NCBI GenBank assembly: GCA_022840285.1
Contig: JALHIE010000013.1
Coordinates: 1-28,927 of the forward strand
Length of the DNA stretch: 28,927 nucleotides
DNA from: Porphyromonadaceae bacterium
Lineage (GTDB): Bacteria; Bacteroidota; Bacteroidia; Bacteroidales; Dysgonomonadaceae
Direction of reading: 5' to 3'
Shown: positions 20,664-28,927 of the stretch, piece after piece
Position numbering within the stretch: position 1 is the stretch's first letter
Layout: the number at the start of each line of letters is the position of its first letter
Translations under genes and position numbers: made by a program
Notes under the pieces: model-generated
Told to the model about the DNA's origin: nothing
Seen by the model: the letters and a program-made list of their open reading frames with translations, nothing else
Databases searched by the model: none

Positions 20664-22733
20664 ATGAAAAGAATATTTATATTATTGTTTCTAATGGTTT
20701 TTGCGATACCATCCTGCAAAGATTATTTAGATGTTGTCCCAGATGAAGCCGAAACATTGGAAAGTCTTTATGCAACCCGTGAAAGCGCATGGGACGGCTT
20801 AGCCAAGATATACAGTTATTTGCCAAACATTACAGATGCGGATCTATCTCCATGGTTGTTGGGTGATGAATATATGGGTAGGAAGGATTGGGATTCGAAC
20901 GACAATAAATATCTCCCTATTAGAATTATGAGGGGCCTTCAAAACGAAGAGAGTCCAATATTAGGTTACTGGTCAGGTACACGGGGAGGAAATAAATTAT
21001 ACGAAGGTATCAGGCAATGCAATATCTTTATTGATCATATTCATTTACCATCGAATATGGATGAAGCGGAAAGGCAAGACTGGAAAGCACAAGCTAAGTT
21101 TTTAAAAGCCTATTATCATTTCTTGCTCATACAGCAATATGGTCCGATCGTGATACGCGATGAGAGCCTATCACTTGAAGCTCCCCCGGAAGAATTATAT
21201 CAAAACCGCTCAAAATTAGAAGACTGTTTTGATTATGTTGTCAACACCATGGATGAAGCCATACCATATCTTAAGGATCAAGCGCTTACAGAAGATGCCG
21301 GTCAAATAGATAAGATCGGTGCTAAAGCTATTAAGGCACGTGTACTTCTTTTTTACGCCAGCCCTTTTTATAATGGGAATAGCGATTATTATTCCAATTT
21401 TTTAGATAGTGACGGTGAACCATTTTTTCCGCAAGAGTACGATATTAATAAATGGAAAGATGTAATAGACGCATGTAACGATGCGTTAGCTACAAGCGCT
21501 GAATTCAATAAGGGTTTATTTAGATTTGAAGGTGAACCATATCTTTTCGATAGAGATGCTTTTGAAATTAACAATGAAAGAATGCATACTCTTTACGATT
21601 TGAGATTAGTAATAACTACCCCATGGAACAGAGAATTGCTTTGGGGCTATTCCAATCTAAAATCAAGTAATGGCGATGGTGGCTGGAATACCGGCAGGAA
21701 TGCAATTTACGGAAGAACTCAGATACGTTTCTGGAGTGTTATGCAAACTGTAATGGGGGCATTTACAGGTTATTCCGGTAATAATGACGATGTTGAAAAT
21801 TTTGCAAATCAACATCTTGGTGCAACGTATGCAATGGCCGAAAGATACTATACCCAAAATGGGTTACCTCTGAACGAAGATACTGATTTTAATTTAGATT
21901 TTAAATACTTTCAGTATGATGTCCCTGAGGCAGACGACCCGGCATACGCTCCCTGGGCAGGTTATTTACAGTCCGACATGGAAACTATTTATTTGTTTAT
22001 GAATCGGGAGCCTCGATTTTATGCCAATCTGGGTATTAATGGAGGTTACTGGCGTGGACATTATTTCCTTATTCCGTTTAATCCCTACTATAGCACCGAT
22101 GAGGCTACACCTATCCCGAGAGGAGATACCGGTAAAGTACTCTATCCTTTCGGCGGCAGAGAGACATGGAGAAAAACTGATGACTATCTGGAAACTTGTA
22201 TTGGTATTCAAAAATTTGTGCATCCGGAATCTTATTCCGGCAATTGGACACGTATTCAACGTAGCCCATTTCCCATTATTCGTTATGCTGATCTTTTGTT
22301 AATGAAAGCGGAAGCACTCAACGAACTTTATGGGCCTACACAGGAGGCGTTTGATACGCTTGATGAGGTGCGTGCAAGGGCCGGTATCCCAGGTGTGGAA
22401 GAAGCGTGGGGGGCAGACGGTAAAGCTCGGAATGCGGGTAAACACTTAACACAGCAAGGATTACGTGACATTATACTCCAGGAAAGAGGAATTGAATTGG
22501 CTTTTGAGGGAAGCAGATTTTATGATATGCTTCGCCATAAAAGAGCACCAAAAGAATTTTCGAAGCCTGTTTACGGCTGGAACAATAATGCTGCTGATAT
22601 CGGAGCTCAAACAGGCAGTGGCCCCGAATTAAAACAGATACGCAATTTTACCATTACCCATTGTTTATGGCCTATTAGCGTAGGGGAATTGAATACTCAG
22701 GGAGGATTGATTCAGAATCCCGGATGGAGATAA
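20664..22733 (+). CDS. SusD/RagB-family nutrient-binding lipoprotein
   Basis: Surface lipoprotein that forms the lid of the SusC transporter and captures the glycan. 689 residues, at the long end for the family. Lipid Cys18 in AIPSCKDYLD; the SCxxYLD...P opening is typical. The N-terminal TPR-like helices include KAQAKFLKAYYHFLLIQQYG and KIGAKAIKARVLLFYASPFYNG. The C-terminal signature is FPIIRYADLLLMKAEALNEL, DEVRARAGIPG and LQERGIELAFEGSRFYDMLRHKR (recognised in pieces). It ends close to GGLIQNPGW, also typical. Gene spacing of 26 bp after susC and 38 bp before the next gene fits one operon. Confidence 0.96.
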   Translation: MKRIFILLFLMVFAIPSCKDYLDVVPDEAETLESLYATRESAWDGLAKIYSYLPNITDADLSPWLLGDEYMGRKDWDSNDNKYLPIRIMRGLQNEESPILGYWSGTRGGNKLYEGIRQCNIFIDHIHLPSNMDEAERQDWKAQAKFLKAYYHFLLIQQYGPIVIRDESLSLEAPPEELYQNRSKLEDCFDYVVNTMDEAIPYLKDQALTEDAGQIDKIGAKAIKARVLLFYASPFYNGNSDYYSNFLDSDGEPFFPQEYDINKWKDVIDACNDALATSAEFNKGLFRFEGEPYLFDRDAFEINNERMHTLYDLRLVITTPWNRELLWGYSNLKSSNGDGGWNTGRNAIYGRTQIRFWSVMQTVMGAFTGYSGNNDDVENFANQHLGATYAMAERYYTQNGLPLNEDTDFNLDFKYFQYDVPEADDPAYAPWAGYLQSDMETIYLFMNREPRFYANLGINGGYWRGHYFLIPFNPYYSTDEATPIPRGDTGKVLYPFGGRETWRKTDDYLETCIGIQKFVHPESYSGNWTRIQRSPFPIIRYADLLLMKAEALNELYGPTQEAFDTLDEVRARAGIPGVEEAWGADGKARNAGKHLTQQGLRDIILQERGIELAFEGSRFYDMLRHKRAPKEFSKPVYGWNNNAADIGAQTGSGPELKQIRNFTITHCLWPISVGELNTQGGLIQNPGWR

Positions 22734-22771
22734 AAGTTAGTAATTGTTGATTATTGATAAAAACATGCAAT

Positions 22772-24154
22772 ATGAAGAATTTTAGATATTTATTGATAAC
22801 TTTTCTTTCATTGTTAGGGTTGTGCGCCTGCCTGGAAGAAGGTAGATTTCAAATAAGCGCAGATGACGACACTATCCCGGGTGTTCCGGTAGTTACTAAT
22901 ATTAAACCATTGGCCGGTGGGGCACGGATTTACTATGATTTGCCAAAAGATGAACAATTATTGCAGATCGTAGCAGAAATTGTCGCGTTCAACGGAAAAA
23001 CATTTAAATTTTCTTCTTCTTACTTTAAAGACTCTTTAGATGTATGGGGATTAGGAGAGAGAAAAGAGTATTCTTTTAATATTTGGGCAGAAACCAGAGG
23101 GGGTATAAAGTCTGCCTTGGTACCCGTTAAGGTAACACCCGAAATTTCAGGTATTTGGTATGTGAAAGAATCTATCGTGATAAATCCGGGCTTTGGCGCT
23201 TTAATTGTTGATTGGAAAAATCCTCAGGCACAAACAGTAAATGTTTTTGTTGACCTTGACTTTATGATGAACGGTGAACGCAAAGAATTAGGATTGGTTT
23301 ATTCCTCCAACGCCGATTCGGTTCATCAGGTTATACCTGATTTATCTTCCACTGAAGAAGTTAATGTGAGCATTCGTGTTGAAGATATTTATGGAAATAC
23401 TACCGATGAAATTGTAGAAAATAACATTCAGTTGTTGAAAGATTCAAAAATCCCTAAAAGAGATGCGAACGGCAATCCAATATGGGTGTTACCTAAAACA
23501 AATGACTCCATTGATTGGGTGCCCATGTGTTTTGGTGACGGTGCAAACGGTAGATTAGAACGCGTTATAGACGATTTAATCGACTTCAAGGAGGGTACAA
23601 CTTCACAAACGAATAATTATATGCATACCAATTTTATGGGCCGTACCGGTATTCCCGGTGTTCAAATGGGGAATATATGGAATTTGATTATCGATTTGGG
23701 CGATTATTGGCATATTAGCAGGGTTGTTACTCATCAGCGTTGGGATTATACCATTGGTAACCCCAGAGGGACCCTTTATCAGGGAGAAAATGTAGGAAAC
23801 TTTGCATTATGGGTTTTAGATGAAGATGAACAGGGTGATAGGGCCTGGAATATTTATGGCGAAGAGATCAGTGGTACCTGGGTGCGAATTTCTGAACATT
23901 ATGTACCCATTCCCGTCGGATTGGCGCCTATTGAGTATGTTCCGTTGGGAGTAAAAGGAGATGAAGCCTACATGTTTCCACAAACACCCGGATACACTAA
24001 ACCTGTACGCTGGTTTCGCTACGAAGCTCTTTCAGGAATAGAATCTGTGAATAATATTCCTTATGCAGGTACAAGATCTAATTGTTTGTCTGAAATTACA
24101 CTTTTCGGAATGCCCAAAGGAAGTATTGACGATAAAGATGTGATTATTAAATAG
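22772..24154 (+). CDS. SusE/F-position lipoprotein with DUF4959/DUF5126/DUF5000-type layout
   Basis: A 460-residue lipoprotein in the place where glycan-binding surface proteins are coded in SUS operons. Signal ends LLGLCAC; the lipid cysteine is Cys20, or Cys18 if cleavage is two residues earlier. Three parts can be seen: an N-terminal Ig/fibronectin-like domain (about 25-115; PGVPVVTNIKPLAGGARIYY), a second similar domain (about 120-220; NPGFGALIVDWKNP, IRVEDIYGNTTDEI), and a C-terminal discoidin-like domain (about 290-450; WNLIIDLGDYWHISRVVTHQ, PVRWFRYEAL, LSEITLFG). This order matches the DUF4959-DUF5126-DUF5000 proteins of Bacteroidetes. The start is the ATG at 22772 (MKNFRYLL); an upstream TTG at 22754 is less likely. 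Probable role: holding the substrate at the cell surface. Confidence 0.82.
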   Translation: MKNFRYLLITFLSLLGLCACLEEGRFQISADDDTIPGVPVVTNIKPLAGGARIYYDLPKDEQLLQIVAEIVAFNGKTFKFSSSYFKDSLDVWGLGERKEYSFNIWAETRGGIKSALVPVKVTPEISGIWYVKESIVINPGFGALIVDWKNPQAQTVNVFVDLDFMMNGERKELGLVYSSNADSVHQVIPDLSSTEEVNVSIRVEDIYGNTTDEIVENNIQLLKDSKIPKRDANGNPIWVLPKTNDSIDWVPMCFGDGANGRLERVIDDLIDFKEGTTSQTNNYMHTNFMGRTGIPGVQMGNIWNLIIDLGDYWHISRVVTHQRWDYTIGNPRGTLYQGENVGNFALWVLDEDEQGDRAWNIYGEEISGTWVRISEHYVPIPVGLAPIEYVPLGVKGDEAYMFPQTPGYTKPVRWFRYEALSGIESVNNIPYAGTRSNCLSEITLFGMPKGSIDDKDVIIK

Positions 24155-24179
24155 AACATACTTTAAAACATGGAATTTC

Positions 24180-25883
24180 ATGAAAAAATATATTTTTATA
24201 TTTATATCTATAGCGATATCTATAGTCTCCTGTGAATCCGGGTTTGAGCACATCGATAAATTTGCAAGCTCGGAAACAGTTTATCCCGGCAGGTTTGATA
24301 CAATTGTAGTTTCTTTAGGTTACAATAGGGTTGAGCTTGACTTATTCAAAGCTAATTTTGAATTAGTTGATGATATATTAATCAGGAAAAAAACACCGTT
24401 AGCTCCTGATGAAATCAGATTGGGCAAGGCGGTTAAAACTGTAGTGGAAGTTGCAGGTGAAGATGAGCCTCGCGTTTGGAATAAGCTTCTCTCAAGAGTA
24501 AGCATTGATGGGCTAGATGAAGGTAAATTGTACCATTTCAAGGCATATACTGAGGATGAATTTGGAAACAAGTCTGTCCCACAAGAAGCAGCAGAAGTAC
24601 CGTTTACTGACAGTGAACTGGAAGTTTATGATGAAATTCCTGTGCCAAGAATCTCTCCTTCCCCATTTTCAGCAACCCTGAGTTGGATTGAAATCTCCAA
24701 TCCATTAATGAGATATGCCGGTATGGATTTCGAATATTTTGATCAGGACAATGTCCTAAGAAAGGGTTCATTGCATGCAGATGATGAATTAAACTTTCAT
24801 ATGCAAAATCTAAAAGGTGAATCAAATTATTCAGTTGATGTATATATGCATGTTGTTCCTTTTAGAGGTGAAGTTCAGATTATTGATACCATTAACTTTA
24901 AGCGTACTTATAAGACCACTACATTAAATGAAGAAACTTATCGAGAGTGGTGTAGGGATAAAGGTCGAAAAGTTGCAACTGTTGGCTGGACACAAGGTCC
25001 TACAGTCTTTTGGCAAGTAGAATCAGATCCAACCCAGATTTATTCAATTGTTAAGTACACCAACTATGAAAATCCCGAAAATCCTGTACAGGCACAGGTT
25101 ATTGCCAGCAGATCGGATGTGATTTCTGTCTTACCAGGTGCTAAATCAGGTGAGCCAATTACCATTCATTCCATATATCAACCACCCGGATCAATTGCCG
25201 AAGTGTCTACGGACGAAAGATCGTATATCTCCTTGCCGTTTGTTGATGGAATGATAGATATTGATAGAACATTTTGGACAAATGTATATACATCGGTACA
25301 ACCGGCATCCGATGGTAATCCACAGAATGGTAGATCTTTTCAAGATGCTCTTTATGATGGTTCTGATTTAAATATCAATTCAAAACTGTCTCTGGCAAAG
25401 CCAAGTAAAAGTTCGGGAGGATCCGATAACAGAGCAGGAGGTGGGCGAACCGTATATTTTGTTCTTGATATGGGTTTTACAACTACTTTTAATTCCTTTT
25501 ACTGGATTCATAGAACCCCAAGTGGAGATGGGCAGGGATTGATGTGGTGGGGTGTGAAATTATACGGGTGTAATGAGTACCTCGGACTTAATCAGTTTAC
25601 AAATCCTGTTAGTGGCACTGATGATCCTGACGCATCTGAATGGACATTAATAAAGGACGTTAACTTTGGAGCTGATGAAAATGGAGTGCTATTCCCGGAT
25701 AATAGACCCCCGTTAAATTACAATCCAACATATGGGCCAACACATCATGGAAGGCAAACGCCTGTTTACGATCTTCCTGAGTGTAATTACAGATATGTTA
25801 AAGTAGAACTCACAAAATATGATATAGCTAGAAACAGTAACGTAGGCGTTAAATCATTTAATTTGTGTTATAAATCAAACTGA
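24180..25883 (+). CDS. DUF4998-type surface lipoprotein
   Basis: A 567-residue lipoprotein, lipid Cys18 (SIVSCESGFEH). The N-terminal part (about 20-215) has two Ig-like beta domains with YPGRFDTIVVSLGYNRVELD and GLDEGKLYHFKAYTEDEFGN, as in the DUF4998 family, which is usually next to DUF5000-type proteins in SUS loci. The C-terminal part (about 370-567) has the look of a discoidin/F5-8C carbohydrate-binding domain (VYFVLDMGFTTTFNSFYWIH, CNYRYVKVELTKYD). It starts 25 bp after its neighbour and ends 29 bp before the DUF1080 gene. Likely a second substrate-binding surface protein; the ligand cannot be read from the sequence. Confidence 0.8.
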   Translation: MKKYIFIFISIAISIVSCESGFEHIDKFASSETVYPGRFDTIVVSLGYNRVELDLFKANFELVDDILIRKKTPLAPDEIRLGKAVKTVVEVAGEDEPRVWNKLLSRVSIDGLDEGKLYHFKAYTEDEFGNKSVPQEAAEVPFTDSELEVYDEIPVPRISPSPFSATLSWIEISNPLMRYAGMDFEYFDQDNVLRKGSLHADDELNFHMQNLKGESNYSVDVYMHVVPFRGEVQIIDTINFKRTYKTTTLNEETYREWCRDKGRKVATVGWTQGPTVFWQVESDPTQIYSIVKYTNYENPENPVQAQVIASRSDVISVLPGAKSGEPITIHSIYQPPGSIAEVSTDERSYISLPFVDGMIDIDRTFWTNVYTSVQPASDGNPQNGRSFQDALYDGSDLNINSKLSLAKPSKSSGGSDNRAGGGRTVYFVLDMGFTTTFNSFYWIHRTPSGDGQGLMWWGVKLYGCNEYLGLNQFTNPVSGTDDPDASEWTLIKDVNFGADENGVLFPDNRPPLNYNPTYGPTHHGRQTPVYDLPECNYRYVKVELTKYDIARNSNVGVKSFNLCYKSN

Positions 25884-25912
25884 GTATAAGTAACTATTAA
25901 TGAATAGATATA

Positions 25913-26632
25913 ATGAAACGCAATTCATTTTTATTTTTATTTTTTATTTTTATGGTTTCGGCCTTCTCGCAGCAATTGCCTAACACATTAACTCAGAGAG
26001 AAAAGAAACAAGGATGGACGCTACTATTTAACGGAGAAAATCTTGAAGGGTGGACTTCTGTCGGTAAGAATAAGCCTCCATCAATAGGTTGGTATGTGAA
26101 TGATGGCGTACTTATAGTGATGCCACAGGACGGCAAAAGAGGCGGAGATATTATAACCGCAGAAGAGTATACTGATTTTGACTTTAAGGTGGATTTCAAA
26201 TTAACTGAAGGCAGCAATAGCGGAATAAAATATTTATTCACCCGATACGAGAAAGGCGGATGGCTTGGCCTGGAATATCAATTGCTTGATGATGAGGTTC
26301 ATCCCGACGGAAAACTGGGTAGAAACGGCAATCGAAAGACAGCCACCCTATACGACATGCTTCCTGTTTCATCCAAAAAGAGAATGAATCCTGTGGGAGA
26401 GTGGAATACTGCAAGGATAGTTGCCAAAGGGACAAAAGTTACTCACTATCTGAATGGGAAAAAAGTCCTGACCTTTGATAGAAAGAGCAGTGTTTATAAA
26501 AATGCTTTGATATTAAGCAAATACAACAATGCCGTTCCTTCATTCGGAGATGTAAAAGAGGGATATATTTTGTTACAAGACCATGGCGATGAAGTTTCTT
26601 TCAGAAATGTAAAAATAAGAACACTAAAATGA
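25913..26632 (+). CDS. DUF1080 (3-keto-disaccharide hydrolase family) protein
   Basis: A 239-residue exported protein with a cleavable signal (ends SAFSQQ) and no lipobox. One DUF1080 domain, a concanavalin-like beta-sandwich: GWTLLFNGENLEGWTSVG (about 34-51), IGWYVNDGVLIVM, GGDIITAEEYTDFDFKVDFK, SNSGIKYLFTRYEKGGWLGL, EYQLLDDEVHPDG, TLYDMLPV, EWNTARIVAKGTKVTHYLNG and GYILLQDHGDEVSFRNVKIR. Members act on 3-keto-glycosides, breaking the glycosidic bond by elimination rather than by classical hydrolysis; substrate here unknown. The last codons overlap the oxidoreductase gene by 4 bp (ATGA), so the two proteins are translationally coupled, consistent with consecutive steps. Confidence 0.9.
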   Translation: MKRNSFLFLFFIFMVSAFSQQLPNTLTQREKKQGWTLLFNGENLEGWTSVGKNKPPSIGWYVNDGVLIVMPQDGKRGGDIITAEEYTDFDFKVDFKLTEGSNSGIKYLFTRYEKGGWLGLEYQLLDDEVHPDGKLGRNGNRKTATLYDMLPVSSKKRMNPVGEWNTARIVAKGTKVTHYLNGKKVLTFDRKSSVYKNALILSKYNNAVPSFGDVKEGYILLQDHGDEVSFRNVKIRTLK

Positions 26633-27981
26633 ATCAAAGTATGGAAACAAAAACAACAAGGAGGGATTTTATTAAAAAAGCAACAGTAAGCAGTATTGGC
26701 CTTGCTTTGGGGAGTACAGGCACTTTCAGCGCCAAAAGTTACAAAAACATTATAGGCTCCAATGAAAGAATTAATATGGCCGTCATGGGCACCAATGGAC
26801 GCGGTGCAGGTTTGGCCCAGAACTTTGCGAAACAAAAGAATGTCGTGATGCGCTATGTTTGTGATGTGGAAGAAAAAGCGTTGGCAAAAGGCTTGGGTGC
26901 TGTTGAAAAGGCAGGAGGCAAGGCTCAGGCAGAAAGAGATATTCGTAGATTACTGGAAAAGAAAGATTTGGATGGTTTACTTATTTGCGCACCCGATCAT
27001 TGGCACGCTCCCGCAACCGTTATGGCATGTCAAGCCGGGAAACACGTGTATGTCGAAAAACCTTGCAGTCATAATCCTAACGAAGGAGAACTAATGATTC
27101 AGGCTGCAAGAAAATATAACATGATTGTTCAGGTAGGAGCGCAACGTCGTTCATGGCCGGTACTAATGCAGGGGATTAAGGAATTGCATAATGGGATCAT
27201 AGGGAAAGTATATTTTGCAAAGGCATGGTATACCAATAATCGTGGATCTATTGGATTAGGTAAGGAAGTACCTGTTCCCCCAACTCTTGATTTTGATCTT
27301 TGGCAAGGCCCAGCCCCTCGGAAAGCGTACCGGGATAACCTTATTCATTACAACTGGCACTGGTTCTGGCACTGGGGAACAGGTGAAGCTTTGAATAATG
27401 GGACTCATGAAATTGATGTGATTCGTTGGGGGTTAAATGTTGATTATCCCACACATGTAAGTTCAGAAGGTGGACGTTATCGTTTTAAAGATGATTGGGA
27501 GACTCCGGATACACAGATAATAGATATAAAATTTGGTGATGATTGTCTTGTTACCTGGGAAGGTCGAAGTTGTAATTCACGAGATTCAGAAGGTAGGGGT
27601 AGAGGAGTTATTTTCTATGGTGAAAATGGGGCATTTGAAACAGGTGATAACAGTTACAAAGTATATGATCTAAAGAATAAGCTTGTAAAGAAAATTACAA
27701 CTGACGATATTATAGATGGAAGAGATACTTCAAGTCCGAATGTAAATTTAGATGTTGCCCATATTACTGACTTCCTGGATGCAATAAAAAACAACAGAAA
27801 ACCAAATGCCGATATTGAAGAACTGCATAAGAGTACACTTCTTGTTCAACTTGGAAATATCGCATGGCTCTCAGGATACAGGTTGGAACTTGATCCCTCC
27901 AATGGGCATATTATAAATAATCCTGCAGCACAACAGTTTTGGAGTAGGACTTATGAGCCCGGATGGGAAATATCCTTGTGA
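26629..27981 (+). CDS. Tat-exported Gfo/Idh/MocA-family oxidoreductase
   Basis: NAD(P)-dependent sugar dehydrogenase family, 450 residues. Twin-arginine signal TRRDFIKK (Arg11-Arg12) followed by a hydrophobic stretch: it is folded with cofactor and then exported, so it works outside the cytoplasm. Rossmann motif GTNGRGAG (about 54-61), DHWHAPATVMACQAGKHVYV, the EKPC motif (143-146) with the conserved Lys, and the C-terminal substrate domain with HYNWHWFWHWGTGEALNNGT and HEIDVIRWGL, holding the His usually needed for catalysis. The start at 26629 overlaps the DUF1080 stop; METKTT at 26641 is an alternative. Probable job: oxidise a sugar hydroxyl (C3 inferred) or the reverse, in partnership with the DUF1080 protein. 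An IS begins about 27 bp after its stop. Confidence 0.92.
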   Translation: MNQSMETKTTRRDFIKKATVSSIGLALGSTGTFSAKSYKNIIGSNERINMAVMGTNGRGAGLAQNFAKQKNVVMRYVCDVEEKALAKGLGAVEKAGGKAQAERDIRRLLEKKDLDGLLICAPDHWHAPATVMACQAGKHVYVEKPCSHNPNEGELMIQAARKYNMIVQVGAQRRSWPVLMQGIKELHNGIIGKVYFAKAWYTNNRGSIGLGKEVPVPPTLDFDLWQGPAPRKAYRDNLIHYNWHWFWHWGTGEALNNGTHEIDVIRWGLNVDYPTHVSSEGGRYRFKDDWETPDTQIIDIKFGDDCLVTWEGRSCNSRDSEGRGRGVIFYGENGAFETGDNSYKVYDLKNKLVKKITTDDIIDGRDTSSPNVNLDVAHITDFLDAIKNNRKPNADIEELHKSTLLVQLGNIAWLSGYRLELDPSNGHIINNPAAQQFWSRTYEPGWEISL

Positions 27982-28007
27982 CGTAAACTGAATTAGTTTA
28001 GATTTAA

Positions 28008-28082
28008 TCTGACAGTTAAGGGCAAAAACTTAAATTTGTAATTGCATAAACAAAGAAAGTTCAACCCTTAAAAACTGTCAGA
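28008..28082. repeat. Inverted repeat flanking the transposase leader
   Basis: TCTGACAGTT (28008-28017) and AACTGTCAGA (28073-28082) are perfect complements; AAGGG (28018-28022) and CCCTT (28065-28069) extend the pairing with a three-base bulge. The right arm ends 1 nt before the transposase ATG. It may hold the left terminal repeat of the IS, or form an RNA stem over the transposase start. Confidence 0.6.
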
Positions 28083-28083
28083 A

Positions 28084-28927
28084 ATGAATTCAGAAACGAA
28101 GTTAATCAAAAACAAGTTAGGACTGCTCAAATTAGCAGAAGAATTAGGTAATGTCTCTCAGGCATGCAAGTATTTAGGATACAGCCGGGATACCTGGTGG
28201 CGAATTAGCTCTACAGGAGATCAGCAGACGAAAGCCCATCATCAAAAATCGTATTGAACAGGAGATTGAAGATCGGGTAGTATCATTTGCAACAGAAAAT
28301 CCCGCTTTTGGTCAGGTCCGTGTTTGCAATGAGCTGAAAAAGGAGGGTGTTTTTGTATCACCATCAGGTGTTCGAAGCATTTGGTTGAGAAATGATCTTG
28401 AAACATTCCGCAAGCGATTGAAAGCGCTGGAAGCAAAGGTTGCCCAGGAAGGAATCGTACTCACTGAAGCTCAGGTTGTGGCTTTGGAAAAGGCTAAAGA
28501 GGAAAAGGTGGCCAGAGGTGAAATCGAAACGTATCATCCCGGTTATCTTGGAGCCCAGGATACGTATTACGTGGGGAACATCAAGGGCGTGGGACGTATT
28601 TATCAGCAGACATTTATTGATACATACACGAAGGTGGCCACTGTTAAGCTTTATGATCGGAAGGTGGCTCTTGTTGCTGCTGATATGCTAAATGACCGGG
28701 TAATCCCTCTTTACGACCAGTACGGGATTCCATTGATGCGAGTGCTCACTGACAGGGGAACCGAATATTGCGGTGCAAGAGAGCATCACGAGTATCAACT
28801 CTACCTGGCGATCGAGGATATCGATCATACGAAGACCAAGGCAAGAAGTCCTCAAACAAACGGTATCTGTGAACGTTTTCACCGGACAATGCAGGAAGAG
28901 TTTTATGCGACTGCATTCCGGAAGAAG
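28084..28927 (+). pseudogene. IS481-family DDE transposase, frame broken after codon 38
   Basis: The ATG at 28084 starts MNSETKLIKNKLGLLKLAEE and an N-terminal HTH (GNVSQACKYLGYSRDTW), but the frame stops at 28255. From 28196 the +1 frame continues without a stop to the window edge as GGELALQEISRRKPIIKNRI..., then FGQVRVCNELKKEGVFVSPS, and the DDE catalytic core: Asp in FIDTYTKV (28619-28621), Asp in VLTDRGTEYC (28751-28753), Glu in QTNGICERFHRT (28871-28873). In complete family members a segment like FYRFKELYETGG lies between the two halves, so roughly 25-30 bp are missing at about 28190-28196, changing the frame. The catalytic triad is intact, but no full-length protein can be made without frameshifting. 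The C-terminus is cut by the window edge. Confidence 0.88.

Larger units (their letters stand above)
28008..28927 (+). mobile_element. IS481-family insertion sequence, right end beyond the window
   Basis: Identified by its transposase. The left boundary is not certain; the inverted repeat at 28008 is the best candidate. No target-site duplication can be tested because the right end lies outside the window. It sits directly behind the SUS operon. Confidence 0.75.

Noticed and set aside
1..28927. tRNA, rRNA, CRISPR arrays, replication origin or phage integrase
   Set aside because: None seen on reading both strands; the only mobile-element gene recognised is the IS481 transposase.

Overview
The window looks like chromosomal DNA of a member of the Bacteroidota, most likely Bacteroidales. 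The grounds are a SusC/SusD pair with surface-lipoprotein partners, several lipoproteins, two TonB-type energy transducers, a general lack of Shine-Dalgarno sequences (greA is an exception), and repeated Bacteroidota-type promoter boxes (TTTG-N19-TAnnTTTG or the TAnnTTTG box alone) 25-60 nt before starts. No genus can be named from this sequence.

Left part (1 to about 14,000) is compact housekeeping DNA with GC-rich codon use. In order: a frame-disrupted conserved protein cut by the window edge (-), a polyprenyl diphosphate synthase (-), two TonB paralogues (-), hypoxanthine phosphoribosyltransferase (-), a lipoprotein with a thioredoxin-like domain that lacks its CxxC (+), greA with a strong promoter and an attenuator-like leader hairpin, a HIT-family protein and a ThuA-like lipoprotein (+), coaA (-), an unrecognised secreted protein (+), htpG (-), an ECF sigma factor (+), a CaCA-family Na+/Ca2+ antiporter and an MltF-type lytic transglycosylase lipoprotein (+). 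The htpG/sigma intergenic region carries a 9-N9-9 palindrome and two overlapping hairpins.

Middle part (about 14,000 to 17,500) is a gene graveyard that becomes clearly AT-richer. It holds an ATPase/DUF4143 gene that has lost its ATPase half but kept its promoter, a small lipoprotein, an ImmA/IrrE metalloprotease remnant, a PIN-domain toxin remnant, its HTH antitoxin gene (which lacks an obvious original start codon), a 9-bp tandem repeat array at the antitoxin promoter, and an unidentified GC-rich gene tail.

Right part (17,530 to 27,981) is a tightly packed six-gene SUS-like polysaccharide-utilisation operon: SusC, SusD, a DUF4959/DUF5126/DUF5000-type lipoprotein, a DUF4998-type lipoprotein, a DUF1080 (3-keto-disaccharide hydrolase family) protein, and a Tat-exported Gfo/Idh/MocA oxidoreductase. 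No classical glycoside hydrolase and no regulator is visible. The last two genes suggest glycosidic bond cleavage by oxidation at C3 followed by elimination/hydration. The operon is followed within about 30 bp by an IS481-family insertion sequence whose transposase frame is broken near its start. The IS runs off the right edge, so the operon may have been cut short.
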